Shown here one piece after another: positions 8,847-18,435 of a DNA stretch of 64,000 nt. The translations under genes and the position numbers were made by a program. Each line of letters opens with the position of its first letter. Positions within the stretch are counted from its first letter, which is position 1. The notes under the pieces are model-generated. The model searched no databases. It was not told where the DNA came from and was given only the letters and a program-made list of their open reading frames with translations. This stretch comes from Zoogloea oleivorans (GTDB lineage Bacteria > Pseudomonadota > Gammaproteobacteria > Burkholderiales > Rhodocyclaceae): positions 160,500 to 224,499 of the forward strand of contig NZ_SDKK01000007.1 of the NCBI RefSeq assembly GCF_008107625.1, read 5' to 3'.

Positions 8847-9539
8847 ATGGAACACATGACGACAAGCCCGGCACCGGGCCGGGACGGTACCCCGATCCGC
8901 CTCGTGGTGGTGGACGACCATGCCCTCTTCCGCAAGGGCATCGGCCAGTTGCTGTCCATGTACGGCGACATCCACGTGGTGGCCGAGGCCACCTCCGGCG
9001 CCGAAGGCATCGAGGCGGTGCTGACTCACCGCCCCGACGTGGCCCTGGTGGACCTGCACATGAAGGGCCTCGACGGCATCTCGGTGATCCGGGCCCTGCA
9101 AAGCGCCGGCTCCACCACCCGGCTGGTCATGCTGACCGTGTCCGACTCCAGCTTCGACGTGATGGAAGCCCTCAAGGCCGGGGCCAGCGGCTACCTGCTC
9201 AAGGACATGGAACCGGACGATTTCTGCCTCAAGCTGCGCCAGGTGGCCGCCGGTGGCACCGTGCTGTCGGCCGAAGTCGGTGGCCTCCTCGCCAAACCCC
9301 AGCCCCCCAGCCGGGAAAGCATCAACGAAGGCTGGGTCTCCCTCACCGCCCGCGAGCAGGAGACCCTGGAACTGGTCTCCAAGGGCGCCTCCAACAAGAT
9401 CGTGGCCCGCTCCCTCGGCATCGCCGAAAGCACGGTGAAGGTGCATGTGAAGCACGTGCTGCAGAAACTCAACCTGCGCAACCGCTTCGAAGCGGCAGTG
9501 TGGCTGCGGGAACTGCGGGAAGAGGAACGGGGCGCCTGA
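8847..9539 (+). CDS. NarL/LuxR-family response regulator
   Basis: A 230-residue two-domain regulator. The receiver domain has LVVVDDHALFRKG (acidic pocket), the phosphorylated Asp in VALVDLHMKGLDG and the Lys in GYLLKDME. The C-terminal LuxR helix-turn-helix is LTAREQETLELVSKGASNK then IAESTVKVHVKHVLQKL. The start at 8847 has AAAGGA upstream; an in-frame ATG at 8823 precedes that site and is unlikely. It lies directly after the NarX-like kinase and 126 bp before the aminomethyltransferase-purU-folD genes, which are its most obvious candidate targets. Confidence 0.9.
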   Translation: MEHMTTSPAPGRDGTPIRLVVVDDHALFRKGIGQLLSMYGDIHVVAEATSGAEGIEAVLTHRPDVALVDLHMKGLDGISVIRALQSAGSTTRLVMLTVSDSSFDVMEALKAGASGYLLKDMEPDDFCLKLRQVAAGGTVLSAEVGGLLAKPQPPSRESINEGWVSLTAREQETLELVSKGASNKIVARSLGIAESTVKVHVKHVLQKLNLRNRFEAAVWLRELREEERGA

Positions 9540-9579
9540 GCAAGCCAATCCGGCAGTGCCGCCCCCGCCCTCTCCCCGA

Positions 9580-9597
9580 AGTAGTACCAGAGTAGTA
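9580..9597. promoter_or_regulatory. AGTAGTA direct repeat with 11-bp period upstream of gcvT-like gene
   Basis: AGTAGTA occurs at 9580-9586 and 9591-9597, one DNA turn apart, about 70-85 bp before the next gene. The reverse complement TACTACT fits the loose TACYNMT heptamer recognised by NarL-type regulators, and a NarL/LuxR-type regulator gene ends 40 bp upstream. A role as its binding site is inference. Confidence 0.4.
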
Positions 9598-9665
9598 TTT
9601 CCCCGCGCCGCGCCGGCTGGCTTAATGGACTCAACCCCCAAACCCTTTCAGAAAAGGAGTTTCAG

Positions 9666-10796
9666 ATGAGTTCATGGAGACTTTCAGTCCTCGCCGACCG
9701 CCATCGCGCCCTGGGTTCCGGTCTTGAAGACTGGAACGGCATGGGCACCGCGTGGACCTATTCCACCGACCTGGCCGACGAGCACGCGGCGATCCGCACC
9801 AAGGCCGGCCTGATGGATGTGTCGGGCCTCAAGAAGATGCACATCATTGGCCCCCACGCCGAGGCCCTGATCAACTTCGCCACCACCCGCAACGTCAGCA
9901 AGCTCTACCCGGGCAAGTCGGTGTATGCGTGCATGCTCAACGAGGCCGGCAAGTTCATCGACGACTGCGTGATCTACCGCAACGGGCCCAACGCCTTCAT
10001 GGTGGTGCATGGCTCCGGCGCCGGCCACGAAATCCTGACCCGCGGCGCGGTGGGCCGCAACGTGGTGGTGCTGTTCGACGACGACCTGCACGACCTGTCC
10101 CTGCAGGGGCCGGTGGCGGTGGATTTTCTCGCCAAACACGTGCCCGGCATCCGTGACCTGCCCTACTTCCACCACATGCAGACGACCCTCTTCGGTCGCC
10201 CGGTGATGCTGTCGCGCACCGGCTACACCGGCGAACGCGGCTACGAGATCTTCTGCAAGGGGGCCGACGCGCCCCTGATCTGGGACACCATCGTCGCCGA
10301 GGGCAAGGAGATGGGCATCATGCCCTGCTCCTTCACCGCCCTGGACTGGCTGCGGGTCGAGAGCTACCTGCTGTTCTACCCCTACGACAACTCCGACATG
10401 TACCCGATGGCAGGCCAGCCGATCGGCGACAGCCTGTGGGAACTGGGCCTGGACTTCACCGTATCGCCGGGCAAGAAGGATTTTCGCGGCGCTGCCGAGC
10501 ACTACCGCCTGCAGGGCCAGGAGCGCTTCAAGATCTTCGGCGTGGAACTGGCGACGAAGGACGCGGCACTGGGCGGTGATGCCCTCTACGACGGCGATAC
10601 GAAAGTCGGCTTCGTGACCTGCGGCATGTACTCGCGCCTGACCGAGCGCTCGATGGCCATCGCCCGCATCGACCCGGCCTACGCGGTGGCCGGACGCAAG
10701 CTGACACTGCGCGGTGCCAGCCTGAACTGTGCGGCCACCACCCACACCCTGCCCTTCGACGATCCGGACAAGGTCAAGCGCACGGCCAAAGGCTAA
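9666..10796 (+). CDS. GcvT-family tetrahydrofolate-dependent aminomethyltransferase-like protein
   Basis: A 376-residue single-domain GcvT-fold protein: [19 protein letters not shown] near the N-terminus, [16 protein letters not shown] mid-protein and [14 protein letters not shown], the conserved folate-binding and substrate region, then the C-terminal barrel. An excellent AAAAGGAG precedes the ATG. It is followed 27 bp later by purU and folD, whose products handle formyl- and methylene-THF, so the predicted role is transfer of a methyl or methylene group from an amine or related substrate to THF. No glycine cleavage P or H genes are nearby, which argues against a glycine cleavage T protein. 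Related single-domain proteins occur with dimethylamine and DMSP demethylation genes; the real substrate is unknown. Confidence 0.75.
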   Translation: MSSWRLSVLADRHRALGSGLEDWNGMGTAWTYSTDLADEHAAIRTKAGLMDVSGLKKMHIIGPHAEALINFATTRNVSKLYPGKSVYACMLNEAGKFIDDCVIYRNGPNAFMVVHGSGAGHEILTRGAVGRNVVVLFDDDLHDLSLQGPVAVDFLAKHVPGIRDLPYFHHMQTTLFGRPVMLSRTGYTGERGYEIFCKGADAPLIWDTIVAEGKEMGIMPCSFTALDWLRVESYLLFYPYDNSDMYPMAGQPIGDSLWELGLDFTVSPGKKDFRGAAEHYRLQGQERFKIFGVELATKDAALGGDALYDGDTKVGFVTCGMYSRLTERSMAIARIDPAYAVAGRKLTLRGASLNCAATTHTLPFDDPDKVKRTAKG

Positions 10797-10823
10797 GTGC
10801 AGCGAGTAAAAGGAAAACAGCCC

Positions 10824-11687
10824 ATGAGCACCCCCACCCGCCGCTACACCCTGTCCCTGTCCTGCCCGGACAGAGTCGGCATCGTTGCCGCCGTCAGCGC
10901 CTTTCTGGCCCACAACAAGGGCTGGATCACCGAGGCCAATCACCACGCCGACGCCGACAGCCAGCGCTTCTTCATGCGCCAGGAAATCCTCGCCGACTCC
11001 CTGCCCTTCGGCATCGAAGCCCTGCGCGACAAGTTCGCCCCCATCGCCGCCGAGTTCAAGATGGACTGGCGCATCTCCGACAGCGCCCGCAAAAAACGCG
11101 TCGTCATCCTCGTCTCCAAGCAGGAACACTGCCTCTACGACCTGCTCTCCCGCTGGCACGCCGACGAGCTCAACATGGACGTGCCCTGCGTCATCTCCAA
11201 CCACGAAACCTTCCGCGGCTTCGTCGAGTGGCACGGCATCCCCTTCCACCACGTCCCCGTCACCCCCGACAACAAGCCCGCCGCCTACGCCAAGGTCGCC
11301 GAGCTGTTCCGCGAGGCCGAGGGCGACGTGATGGTGCTGGCCCGCTACATGCAAATCCTGTCCCCCGAGCTGTGCGAGAACTACCCGGGCCAGATCATCA
11401 ACATCCACCACAGCTTTCTGCCCAGCTTCGTCGGCGCCAAGCCCTATCACCAGGCCCATGTGCGCGGCGTCAAGCTGATCGGCGCCACCTGCCACTACGT
11501 GACCTCCGAGCTCGACCAGGGACCCATCGTCGAGCAGGACGTCATCCGTATCGATCACTCCGACTCCCCGGACGATCTGGTCCGCTACGGCAAGGACATC
11601 GAAAAGGCCGTCCTCGCCCGCGGCCTGCGCTATCACCTCGAAGACCGGGTGATCGTGCATGGCAACAAGACGGTGGTGTTCCGATGA
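10824..11687 (+). CDS. purU: Formyltetrahydrofolate deformylase, copy 1
   Basis: 287 residues: an N-terminal ACT domain ([18 protein letters not shown], about 7-80) and a C-terminal formyltransferase-type hydrolase domain with [10 protein letters not shown] and [16 protein letters not shown], which hold the catalytic Asn, His and Asp. It hydrolyses 10-formyl-THF to formate and THF. ATG 10824 follows AAAAGGAAAA; the longer GTG frame from 10797 is rejected. The stop overlaps the folD start (ATGA). From about codon 38 to near the end it is almost base-for-base identical to the second copy at 16038, while the first about 110 bp are clearly diverged, suggesting gene conversion. Confidence 0.95.
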   Translation: MSTPTRRYTLSLSCPDRVGIVAAVSAFLAHNKGWITEANHHADADSQRFFMRQEILADSLPFGIEALRDKFAPIAAEFKMDWRISDSARKKRVVILVSKQEHCLYDLLSRWHADELNMDVPCVISNHETFRGFVEWHGIPFHHVPVTPDNKPAAYAKVAELFREAEGDVMVLARYMQILSPELCENYPGQIINIHHSFLPSFVGAKPYHQAHVRGVKLIGATCHYVTSELDQGPIVEQDVIRIDHSDSPDDLVRYGKDIEKAVLARGLRYHLEDRVIVHGNKTVVFR

Positions 11688-12595
11688 GCGCGCAGATCAT
11701 CGACGGCAAGGCGCTCTCGAAGCGCCTGCGCGAAGGCTTCAAACAGCGTGTCGGCAAGCTCGTGGAACAGGGCCTGCAGCCCGGACTCGCCGTCATCCTC
11801 GTCGGCGACAACCCGGCTTCCCGCGTCTATGTCGGCAACAAGGTCAAGGCCTGCGAGGAGTGCGGCGTGCGCTCCTTCCACATCGCCCTGCCCGACGATG
11901 CCGCCGAGGCCGAAGTCCTCGCCACCATCGCCCGCCTCAATGCCGACCCGGCCGTGCACGGCATCCTGATCCAGCTGCCGCTGCCGCCCCACATCGACAA
12001 CCGCAACGTGCTCGAGGCCATCTCGGTGCACAAGGATGTGGATGGATTTCACCTCTACAACGTCGGTGGCCTCGTCGTCGGCAACACCATCTTTCCGCCC
12101 TGTACGCCCTACGGCGTGCAACTCCTGCTCGACACCACCGGCACCGACGTGGCCGGCAAGAACGTGGTCGTCGTCGGGGCCAGCAACATCGTCGGCAAGC
12201 CGATGGCCCTGATGCTGCTGCAACGTGAGGCCACGGTGACCATCTGCCACGCCAAAACCCGCGACCTGGCCCAGCACACCATCCTCGCCGACATCCTCAT
12301 CGTCGCCGCCGGCAAGCCCGGGCTGATCGTCTCGCAGATGGTCAAGCAGGGCGCCATCGTCATCGATGTGGGCATCAACCGTTTGCCCGACGGCAAGATC
12401 GTCGGCGACGTGGATTTCGAGGGCGTCAAGGAAAAAGCCAGCTGGATCACTCCGGTGCCCGGCGGCGTCGGGCCGATGACCGTCACCATGCTCATCGAAA
12501 ACACCCTGCGCTCCGCCGAGCGGGCCTTGCGTCTGCGCCAGGCCGACGACTACCAGGACTGGGAGGCGCCGGTGGTTCATCCGGCACCACACTGA
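11684..12595 (+). CDS. folD: Bifunctional methylene-THF dehydrogenase / methenyl-THF cyclohydrolase, copy 1
   Basis: 303 residues, full-length FolD. It interconverts 5,10-methylene-THF and 10-formyl-THF using NAD(P). The active-site Tyr49-x3-Lys53 lies in [14 protein letters not shown], the dinucleotide loop is [15 protein letters not shown] and the C-terminal signature is [11 protein letters not shown]. It overlaps purU by 4 bases (ATGA), indicating translational coupling. A near-identical copy lies at 26426; they differ by scattered silent changes and then diverge completely in the last about 20 codons, where this copy ends in VVHPAPH. Confidence 0.96.
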   Translation: MSAQIIDGKALSKRLREGFKQRVGKLVEQGLQPGLAVILVGDNPASRVYVGNKVKACEECGVRSFHIALPDDAAEAEVLATIARLNADPAVHGILIQLPLPPHIDNRNVLEAISVHKDVDGFHLYNVGGLVVGNTIFPPCTPYGVQLLLDTTGTDVAGKNVVVVGASNIVGKPMALMLLQREATVTICHAKTRDLAQHTILADILIVAAGKPGLIVSQMVKQGAIVIDVGINRLPDGKIVGDVDFEGVKEKASWITPVPGGVGPMTVTMLIENTLRSAERALRLRQADDYQDWEAPVVHPAPH

Positions 12596-12632
12596 CCCTC
12601 AAACTGTATTGAACCCTTACCCGAGAACCGCC

Positions 12633-13028
12633 GTGATCGACTACCGTCTTGATGCCCCGCTGGACGTACCGGATATCGTCCGCGTCTTTGATTCGTCCGG
12701 AATCGTCCGCCCCATCGGCGATCCGGCGCGCATCGGCCGGATGTTCGCGGCGGCGGACATCGTCGTCTCCGCCTGGTCGGGCGACACCCTGGTGGGGCTG
12801 TGCCGGGCCCTGACCGACTTCAGCTACTGCTGTTATTTGTCCGACCTGGCGGTAGACAAGTCCTACCAGGGCCGCGGCATCGGCAGCGGCCTGGTGAACC
12901 GCTTGCGGGCCGCTCTCGGCGACGAGGTTTCCATCGTTTTGCTGTCGGCCCCGACGGCCATGGCCTATTACCCCGGGCAGGGTTTCTCGCCGGCCGACAA
13001 CGCCTTTCTGATCCGCCGGCAGCGCTAG
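12633..13028 (+). CDS. GNAT-family acetyltransferase
   Basis: A small GNAT protein, about 131 residues from GTG 12633 or 139 from TTG 12609. The acetyl-CoA motif is SDLAVDKSYQGRGIGSGLVN, followed by VSIVLLSAPTAMAYYPGQGF. I favour the GTG start because relatives begin with a similar x-Y-R-L-D sequence, but no clear Shine-Dalgarno decides it. It follows folD by about 40 bp and may be co-transcribed. Substrate unknown. Confidence 0.7.
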   Translation: MIDYRLDAPLDVPDIVRVFDSSGIVRPIGDPARIGRMFAAADIVVSAWSGDTLVGLCRALTDFSYCCYLSDLAVDKSYQGRGIGSGLVNRLRAALGDEVSIVLLSAPTAMAYYPGQGFSPADNAFLIRRQR

Positions 13029-13688
<660 letters not shown>

Positions 13689-13698
13689 GGAGACTCCC

Positions 13699-15150
13699 AT
13701 GAAACGCTTATTCGTATTCGTGACCCTGCTGTTCGCCATGCTCTTTGCCGCCCCGGGCTGGGCCGACGAAGCGCCCGCCGTGGCCGCGGCAGTCACCGCC
13801 ACCGCCGACACGGTTGCCACGGCGGCACCGGCCGCGGCGCCCGTCCCCAACAAGGGGGACACCGCCTGGCTGATCACCGCGACCCTGCTGGTGGTGATGA
13901 TGGCCACCCCCGGCCTGGGCCTGTTCTACGGCGGCATGGTGCGCTCCAAGAACATGCTGTCGGTGCTGATGCAGACCCTGGTGGTCTTCTGTCTGCTCGG
14001 TGTGCTGTGGGCGGTGTATGGCTACAGCCTGGCCTTCACCGACGGCAATGCCTTCTTCGGCGGCTTCGACAAGCTGTTCATGAAGGGCGTAACGCCGGAA
14101 ACCGTGGTGGCCACTTTCAGCAAGGGCGTGGTGCTGCCGGAATACCTCTTCGCAGCTTTCGAGCTGACCTTCGCGGCGATCACCCCGGCGCTGATCATCG
14201 GCGGCTTTGCCGAGCGCATCAAGTTCTCGGCCATGCTGATCTTCATGGTGTTGTGGTTCACCTTCTCCTACATTCCGATGGCCCACATGGTGTGGTATTG
14301 GGCGGGTCCGGATGCCTTCACCTCGGCGGAAGCTGCCGCCAAGGCGGGCGAGTTTGCCGGTTTCCTGTTCAACAAGGGCGCCCTCGACTTTGCCGGTGGC
14401 ACGGTGGTGCACATCAATGCCGGCGTCGCCGCGCTGGTGGGTGCCTTCATGATCGGCCCGCGCATCGGCTACCGTCGTGAATCCATGGCCCCCCACAGCC
14501 TGACCATGACCATGGTCGGCGCCTCCCTGCTGTTCGTCGGCTGGTTTGGCTTCAACGTCGGCTCGGCGCTGGAAGCCGGTGCTACCGCCGGCCTGGCCTT
14601 CTTCAACACGCTGGTGGCCACTTGTGCGGCAACGGTCGCCTGGACGGTGATCGAGGCCATGTTCAAGGGCAAGCCGTCCATGCTGGGTGCCGTTTCCGGC
14701 GCCATCGCCGGCCTGGTGGTGATCACCCCGGCCTGCGGTCTGGTCGGACCGATGGGCGCCATCATCATGGGCTTCCTCGGCGGCATCGTGTGCTACTGGG
14801 GCGTCAATGGCCTCAAGCGCATGCTGGGTGTGGACGACAGCCTCGACGTGTTCGGCGTGCATGGGGTCGGCGGCATCCTCGGCGCCCTGCTAACCGGCGT
14901 GTTCGCTTCGCCGGAACTCGGCGGTACCGGCGTGTGGGACTACGTGGCCAACGCCCCGGGCACCTTCGACATGGGCAGCCAGATGATTGCCCAGGCCTGG
15001 GGTGTCGGTACAGCAGTGGTGTGGTCGGCCGTCGTGTCCTACATCGCCTTCAAGCTGATCGACATGACCATCGGTCTGCGGGTCAGTGCCGAGGATGAGC
15101 GGGAGGGACTCGACATCGCCACCCACGGCGAATCCGCCTATCACGCCTGA
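13699..15150 (+). CDS. amtB: Ammonium/methylammonium channel
   Basis: 483 residues: a cleavable signal peptide (about 1-22), a low-complexity Ala-rich linker, then 11 membrane helices. Signature segments are GLGLFYGGMVRSKNML, FVGWFGFNVGSALEAG and DVFGVHGVGGILGALLTG; the twin pore histidines lie in GGTVVHINAGVAALVGA and FGVHGVGG. It conducts ammonium and methylammonium and is gated by GlnK binding. The linker after the signal peptide is longer than in E. coli AmtB. Its place between two folate C1 modules and beside the N-methylglutamate operon suggests a role in methylammonium uptake as well as in nitrogen signalling. Confidence 0.95.
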   Translation: MKRLFVFVTLLFAMLFAAPGWADEAPAVAAAVTATADTVATAAPAAAPVPNKGDTAWLITATLLVVMMATPGLGLFYGGMVRSKNMLSVLMQTLVVFCLLGVLWAVYGYSLAFTDGNAFFGGFDKLFMKGVTPETVVATFSKGVVLPEYLFAAFELTFAAITPALIIGGFAERIKFSAMLIFMVLWFTFSYIPMAHMVWYWAGPDAFTSAEAAAKAGEFAGFLFNKGALDFAGGTVVHINAGVAALVGAFMIGPRIGYRRESMAPHSLTMTMVGASLLFVGWFGFNVGSALEAGATAGLAFFNTLVATCAATVAWTVIEAMFKGKPSMLGAVSGAIAGLVVITPACGLVGPMGAIIMGFLGGIVCYWGVNGLKRMLGVDDSLDVFGVHGVGGILGALLTGVFASPELGGTGVWDYVANAPGTFDMGSQMIAQAWGVGTAVVWSAVVSYIAFKLIDMTIGLRVSAEDEREGLDIATHGESAYHA

Positions 15151-15287
15151 ACCACGGCCATGCTTCGTTTGATGACGGAACCGCTGCACGTCCGCAAGAA
15201 CGACTTCATGGCCGCCGACAACCCTGTCGGCACCGCCCCGGAGGCCTTCCCGGCCCCCGGGGCTGTGCCGTCTACGGGGCAGCCTCG

Positions 15288-15890
15288 TCAGCTCACGTCA
15301 CTGGCATTTGGATACATCAACACACTGAGGAAGCGGATCGGGCACTTGGTCAGCTTCTCCGGGCCGTGGGGAATGTCGGCCCGGAAGGTCAGCGAGTCGC
15401 CGGGCGTCAGCACGTAGGTGTTCTGGCCATGGCGATACTCGATCTCCCCTTCCAGCATGTAGATGAACTCGGTGCCCGGGTGCTCGAAGATCGGGAAGGT
15501 TTCGGACTCGTGGTCGATGGTGATCAGGAAGGGCTCGAAAACCTTGGTCGGGCCCTGGTCATAGGCCAGCAGGTGATAGGTGTGGCCCTTTTTGGTACCC
15601 CGCCGGACCACCTCCATGCCCTCCCCCTTCTTGACCAGCTGGGCACTGCCGTCGCGCACGTCGTAACCCCGGAACAGGGTCGCGATGGAGACCCCCAGCG
15701 CACCGGCCAGACGCGACAGGGTGTCGAGGCTGGTGGCCGTCTGGGCGTTCTCGATCTTCGACAGCATGCCCCGGCTGATTCCCGCCAGGTTGGCCACATC
15801 GGCAATGGTCAGGCCATGTTTCTGGCGCAGATCCCGGATGGTGTTGCCCAGGTAGCGCTCAAGGCTGCCGGAGCTGTCGGTGTCACTCAT
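15288..15890 (-). CDS. XRE-family regulator with C-terminal cupin domain
   Basis: 200 residues. An N-terminal helix-turn-helix (about 14-70, LRQKHGLTIADVANLAGISR then GMLSKIENAQTATSLDTL) is joined to a cupin sensor domain (about 110-190, EHPGTEFIYMLEGEIEYRHG and LTPGDSLTFRADIPHGP). Related XRE-cupin proteins control amine and polyamine catabolism. It is divergent from purU2 and the mgd-mgs operon, and the spacer contains repeated TTCTCT-N2-ATGAAC-like sites, so it is the likely regulator of the methylamine operon and of itself. Convergent with amtB. Confidence 0.88.
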   Translation of the reverse strand: MSDTDSSGSLERYLGNTIRDLRQKHGLTIADVANLAGISRGMLSKIENAQTATSLDTLSRLAGALGVSIATLFRGYDVRDGSAQLVKKGEGMEVVRRGTKKGHTYHLLAYDQGPTKVFEPFLITIDHESETFPIFEHPGTEFIYMLEGEIEYRHGQNTYVLTPGDSLTFRADIPHGPEKLTKCPIRFLSVLMYPNASDVS

Positions 15891-15944
15891 GGGATTTCCT
15901 CACGTTCAAAAAACGATGGAGAAATTATCGCACAGCTAAAAAGT

Positions 15945-16018
15945 TTCTCTGCATGAACAATAGTTGACCTAAACCAGACAAAGATGCACAATGTTCAAAA
16001 ATAATTCTCTATATGAAC
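15945..16018. promoter_or_regulatory. Repeated TTCTCTnnATGAAC operator and promoter of the methylamine operon
   Basis: TTCTCTGCATGAAC (15945-15958) and TTCTCTATATGAAC (16005-16018) are 12/14 identical and 60 bp apart. Between them is a sigma-70-like promoter, TTGACC at 15964-15969 and CACAAT at 15987-15992 with a 17-bp spacer, so the second site lies just after the predicted start. A related inverted arrangement, GTTCA with GAGAA, occurs near 15904-15923 close to the regulator start. These are the best candidates for the XRE-cupin operators. Confidence 0.5.
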
Positions 16019-16037
16019 TTCCAGCGGAGTTGAGAGC

Positions 16038-16898
16038 ATGTCATCGAGTCGTCGTTACACCCTTTCGCTGTCTTGTCCCGACCGGGTCGGCATCGTTGCC
16101 GCGGTGAGTGGTTTCCTCGCCAGCCACCAGGGCTGGATCACCGAAGCCAACCACCACGCCGACGCCGACAGCCAGCGCTTCTTCATGCGCCAGGAAATCC
16201 TCGCCGACTCCCTGCCCTTCGGCATCGAAGCCCTGCGCGACAAGTTCGCCCCCATCGCCGCCGAGTTCAAGATGGACTGGCGCATCTCCGACAGCGCCCG
16301 CAAAAAACGCGTCGTCATCCTCGTCTCCAAGCAGGAACACTGCCTCTACGACCTGCTCTCCCGCTGGCACGCCGACGAGCTCAACATGGACGTGCCCTGC
16401 GTCATCTCCAACCACGAAACCTTCCGCGGCTTCGTCGAGTGGCACGGCATCCCCTTCCACCACGTCCCCGTCACCCCCGACAACAAGCCCGCCGCCTACG
16501 CCAAGGTCGCCGAGCTGTTCCGCGAGGCCGAGGGCGACGTGATGGTGCTGGCCCGCTACATGCAAATCCTGTCCCCCGAGCTGTGCGAGAACTACCCGGG
16601 CCAGATCATCAACATCCACCACAGCTTTCTGCCCAGCTTCGTCGGCGCCAAGCCCTATCACCAGGCTCACGTGCGCGGCGTCAAGCTGATCGGCGCCACC
16701 TGCCACTACGTGACCTCCGAGCTCGACCAGGGACCCATCGTCGAGCAGGACGTCATCCGTATCGATCACTCCGACTCCCCGGACGATCTGGTCCGCTACG
16801 GCAAGGACATCGAGAAGGCCGTCCTCGCCCGCGGCCTGCGCTATCACCTCGAAGACCGGGTGATCGTGCATGGCAACAAGACTGTCGTTTTCCGCTGA
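16038..16898 (+). CDS. purU: Formyltetrahydrofolate deformylase, copy 2
   Basis: 286 residues with the same ACT plus hydrolase domains as copy 1 ([46 protein letters not shown]). The proteins differ mainly in the first 33 residues. It is first in the run purU-mgdABCD-gmaS-mgsABC-folD-folB, where it would release the methylamine carbon as formate and regenerate THF. The start ATG lies 20 bases after the second candidate operator half. It ends 24 bp before mgdA. Confidence 0.94.
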   Translation: MSSSRRYTLSLSCPDRVGIVAAVSGFLASHQGWITEANHHADADSQRFFMRQEILADSLPFGIEALRDKFAPIAAEFKMDWRISDSARKKRVVILVSKQEHCLYDLLSRWHADELNMDVPCVISNHETFRGFVEWHGIPFHHVPVTPDNKPAAYAKVAELFREAEGDVMVLARYMQILSPELCENYPGQIINIHHSFLPSFVGAKPYHQAHVRGVKLIGATCHYVTSELDQGPIVEQDVIRIDHSDSPDDLVRYGKDIEKAVLARGLRYHLEDRVIVHGNKTVVFR

Positions 16899-16922
16899 AA
16901 CACCGGCACTGAGGAATCCACC

Positions 16923-18164
16923 ATGCCCTGGCGACTGCTGCGCTTTGCGCTCAACAAGAAGCATCCGGAACCCCGGATGTTCACCTACCACGAGAAGCTC
17001 AAGTCGAGCTACGACGTGGTCATCATCGGTGCCGGCGGGCATGGCCTGGCGGCCGCCTACTACCTGGCCCGCGACCACGGCATCACCAATGTGTGCGTGC
17101 TCGAAAAGGGTTACATCGGTGGCGGCAACACCGGCCGCAACACCACCATCATCCGCTCCAACTACCTGACCCCCGAAGGCGTCAAGTTCTACGACGAGTC
17201 GGTGAAGCTGTGGCAGGACTTGTCCACCGACTTCGACCTCAACCTGTTCTACGCCAACCGTGGCCACTTCACCCTGGCCCACACCGATTCGGCGCTGCGC
17301 ACCATGCGCTGGCGTGCCGAGGTGAACAAGCACTACGGGGTCAACTCGGAAGTGGTCGGGCCGGAAGTGGTGAAGGAAGCCGCCCCGATGATCGACCTGT
17401 CGTGCGCCGGCCACTCCCCGATCCTCGGTGCGCTGTACCACGCGCCCGGCTCGGTGGCCCGCCACGATGCGGTGGCCTGGGGATACGGCCGCGGCGCCGA
17501 CCAGCGTGGTGTGGAAATCCACCAGCAGACCGAAGTGCTCGGCATCGACGTGCAGGGTGGCAAGGTCAAGGGCGTCAAGACATCCCGCGGCTACATCGCC
17601 ACCAACAAGGTGCTGTGCGCCGTGGCCGGCTCGACCCCACGCATCCTCAAGATGGTGGACGTCAAGACGCCGCTGTACATCCACCCGCTGCAGGCCATGG
17701 TCAGCGAACCGGTCAAGCCCTGGCTCGACCCGATCCTGGTATCCGGCAGCCTGCACGTCTACATCAGCCAGTCGGCCCGCGGCGAGCTGGTGATGGGCGC
17801 CTCCCTCGACCCGTATGAACTGCACGGCACCCGCTCGACGCTCGACTTCGTCGAAGGCCTCAGCACCCACATGCTGGAGATGTTCCCCTTCCTGTCCAAC
17901 GTGAAGGTGATGCGCCAGTGGGCCGGCATGGCCGACATGACCCCCGACTTCGCGCCGATCATGGGCATGACCCCGGTGGAAGGCTTCTACCTCGACTCCG
18001 GCTGGGGCACCTGGGGCTTCAAGGCCACCCCGGTGTGCGGCAAGACCATGTCCCATACGGTGGTCAATGACGCGCCGCACCCGCTGATCACCGGCTTCTC
18101 CCTCGACCGCTTCCGCAATTTCGCCCTCACCGGCGAAAAGGGCGCCGCAAGCGTCGGCCACTGA
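16923..18164 (+). CDS. mgdA: N-methylglutamate dehydrogenase, sarcosine oxidase beta-like subunit
   Basis: 413 residues, homologous to the beta subunit of heterotetrameric sarcosine oxidase. The dinucleotide-binding motif DVVIIGAGGHGLAAAYYLAR is at about 35-54, followed by NTGRNTTIIRSNYL, the region carrying covalent FMN in relatives, and a C-terminal GxxPDxxPxxG-like block TPDFAPIMGMTPVEGFYLDS. It oxidises the N-methyl group of a secondary amine. Context decides the substrate: gmaS and mgsABC follow directly, so N-methylglutamate is more likely than sarcosine. First of four subunit genes in the order beta, delta, alpha, gamma. Confidence 0.85.
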   Translation: MPWRLLRFALNKKHPEPRMFTYHEKLKSSYDVVIIGAGGHGLAAAYYLARDHGITNVCVLEKGYIGGGNTGRNTTIIRSNYLTPEGVKFYDESVKLWQDLSTDFDLNLFYANRGHFTLAHTDSALRTMRWRAEVNKHYGVNSEVVGPEVVKEAAPMIDLSCAGHSPILGALYHAPGSVARHDAVAWGYGRGADQRGVEIHQQTEVLGIDVQGGKVKGVKTSRGYIATNKVLCAVAGSTPRILKMVDVKTPLYIHPLQAMVSEPVKPWLDPILVSGSLHVYISQSARGELVMGASLDPYELHGTRSTLDFVEGLSTHMLEMFPFLSNVKVMRQWAGMADMTPDFAPIMGMTPVEGFYLDSGWGTWGFKATPVCGKTMSHTVVNDAPHPLITGFSLDRFRNFALTGEKGAASVGH

Positions 18165-18177
18165 GAGGAAACCCGCC

Positions 18178-18435
18178 ATGAAGATCCTGACCTGCCCCCT
18201 CAACGGCCCCCGCCCGGTCTCCGAGTTTTTCTACTGGGGCGAAGTGCGCCCCATGCCCAACCCCGCCGCGGCCAGCGACGACGAATGGGCCGACTACGTC
18301 TTCAACCGCAACGGCGCCCCGGGCGTGAAGCGCGAATGGTGGTGCCACACCCCCAGCAACACCTGGTTCATCGCCGAGCGTGACACCGAGAAAGACGTCG
18401 TGCTCAAGACCTACTTTTACACGGGAGAAGAATGA
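18178..18435 (+). CDS. mgdB: N-methylglutamate dehydrogenase, sarcosine oxidase delta-like subunit
   Basis: 85 residues, the size of sarcosine oxidase delta subunits. It begins MKILTCPLNGPRPVSEFFYW and has REWWCHTPSNTWF later; Cys and His in these places fit the zinc site of the delta subunit. The stop overlaps the mgdC start by 4 bases (ATGA). GAGAGGAAA precedes the ATG. Confidence 0.85.
   Translation: MKILTCPLNGPRPVSEFFYWGEVRPMPNPAAASDDEWADYVFNRNGAPGVKREWWCHTPSNTWFIAERDTEKDVVLKTYFYTGEE

Noticed and set aside
9666-10796. Glycine cleavage T protein gcvT
   Set aside because: No gcvP or gcvH nearby and the partners are purU and folD; kept as a GcvT-like protein of unknown substrate.
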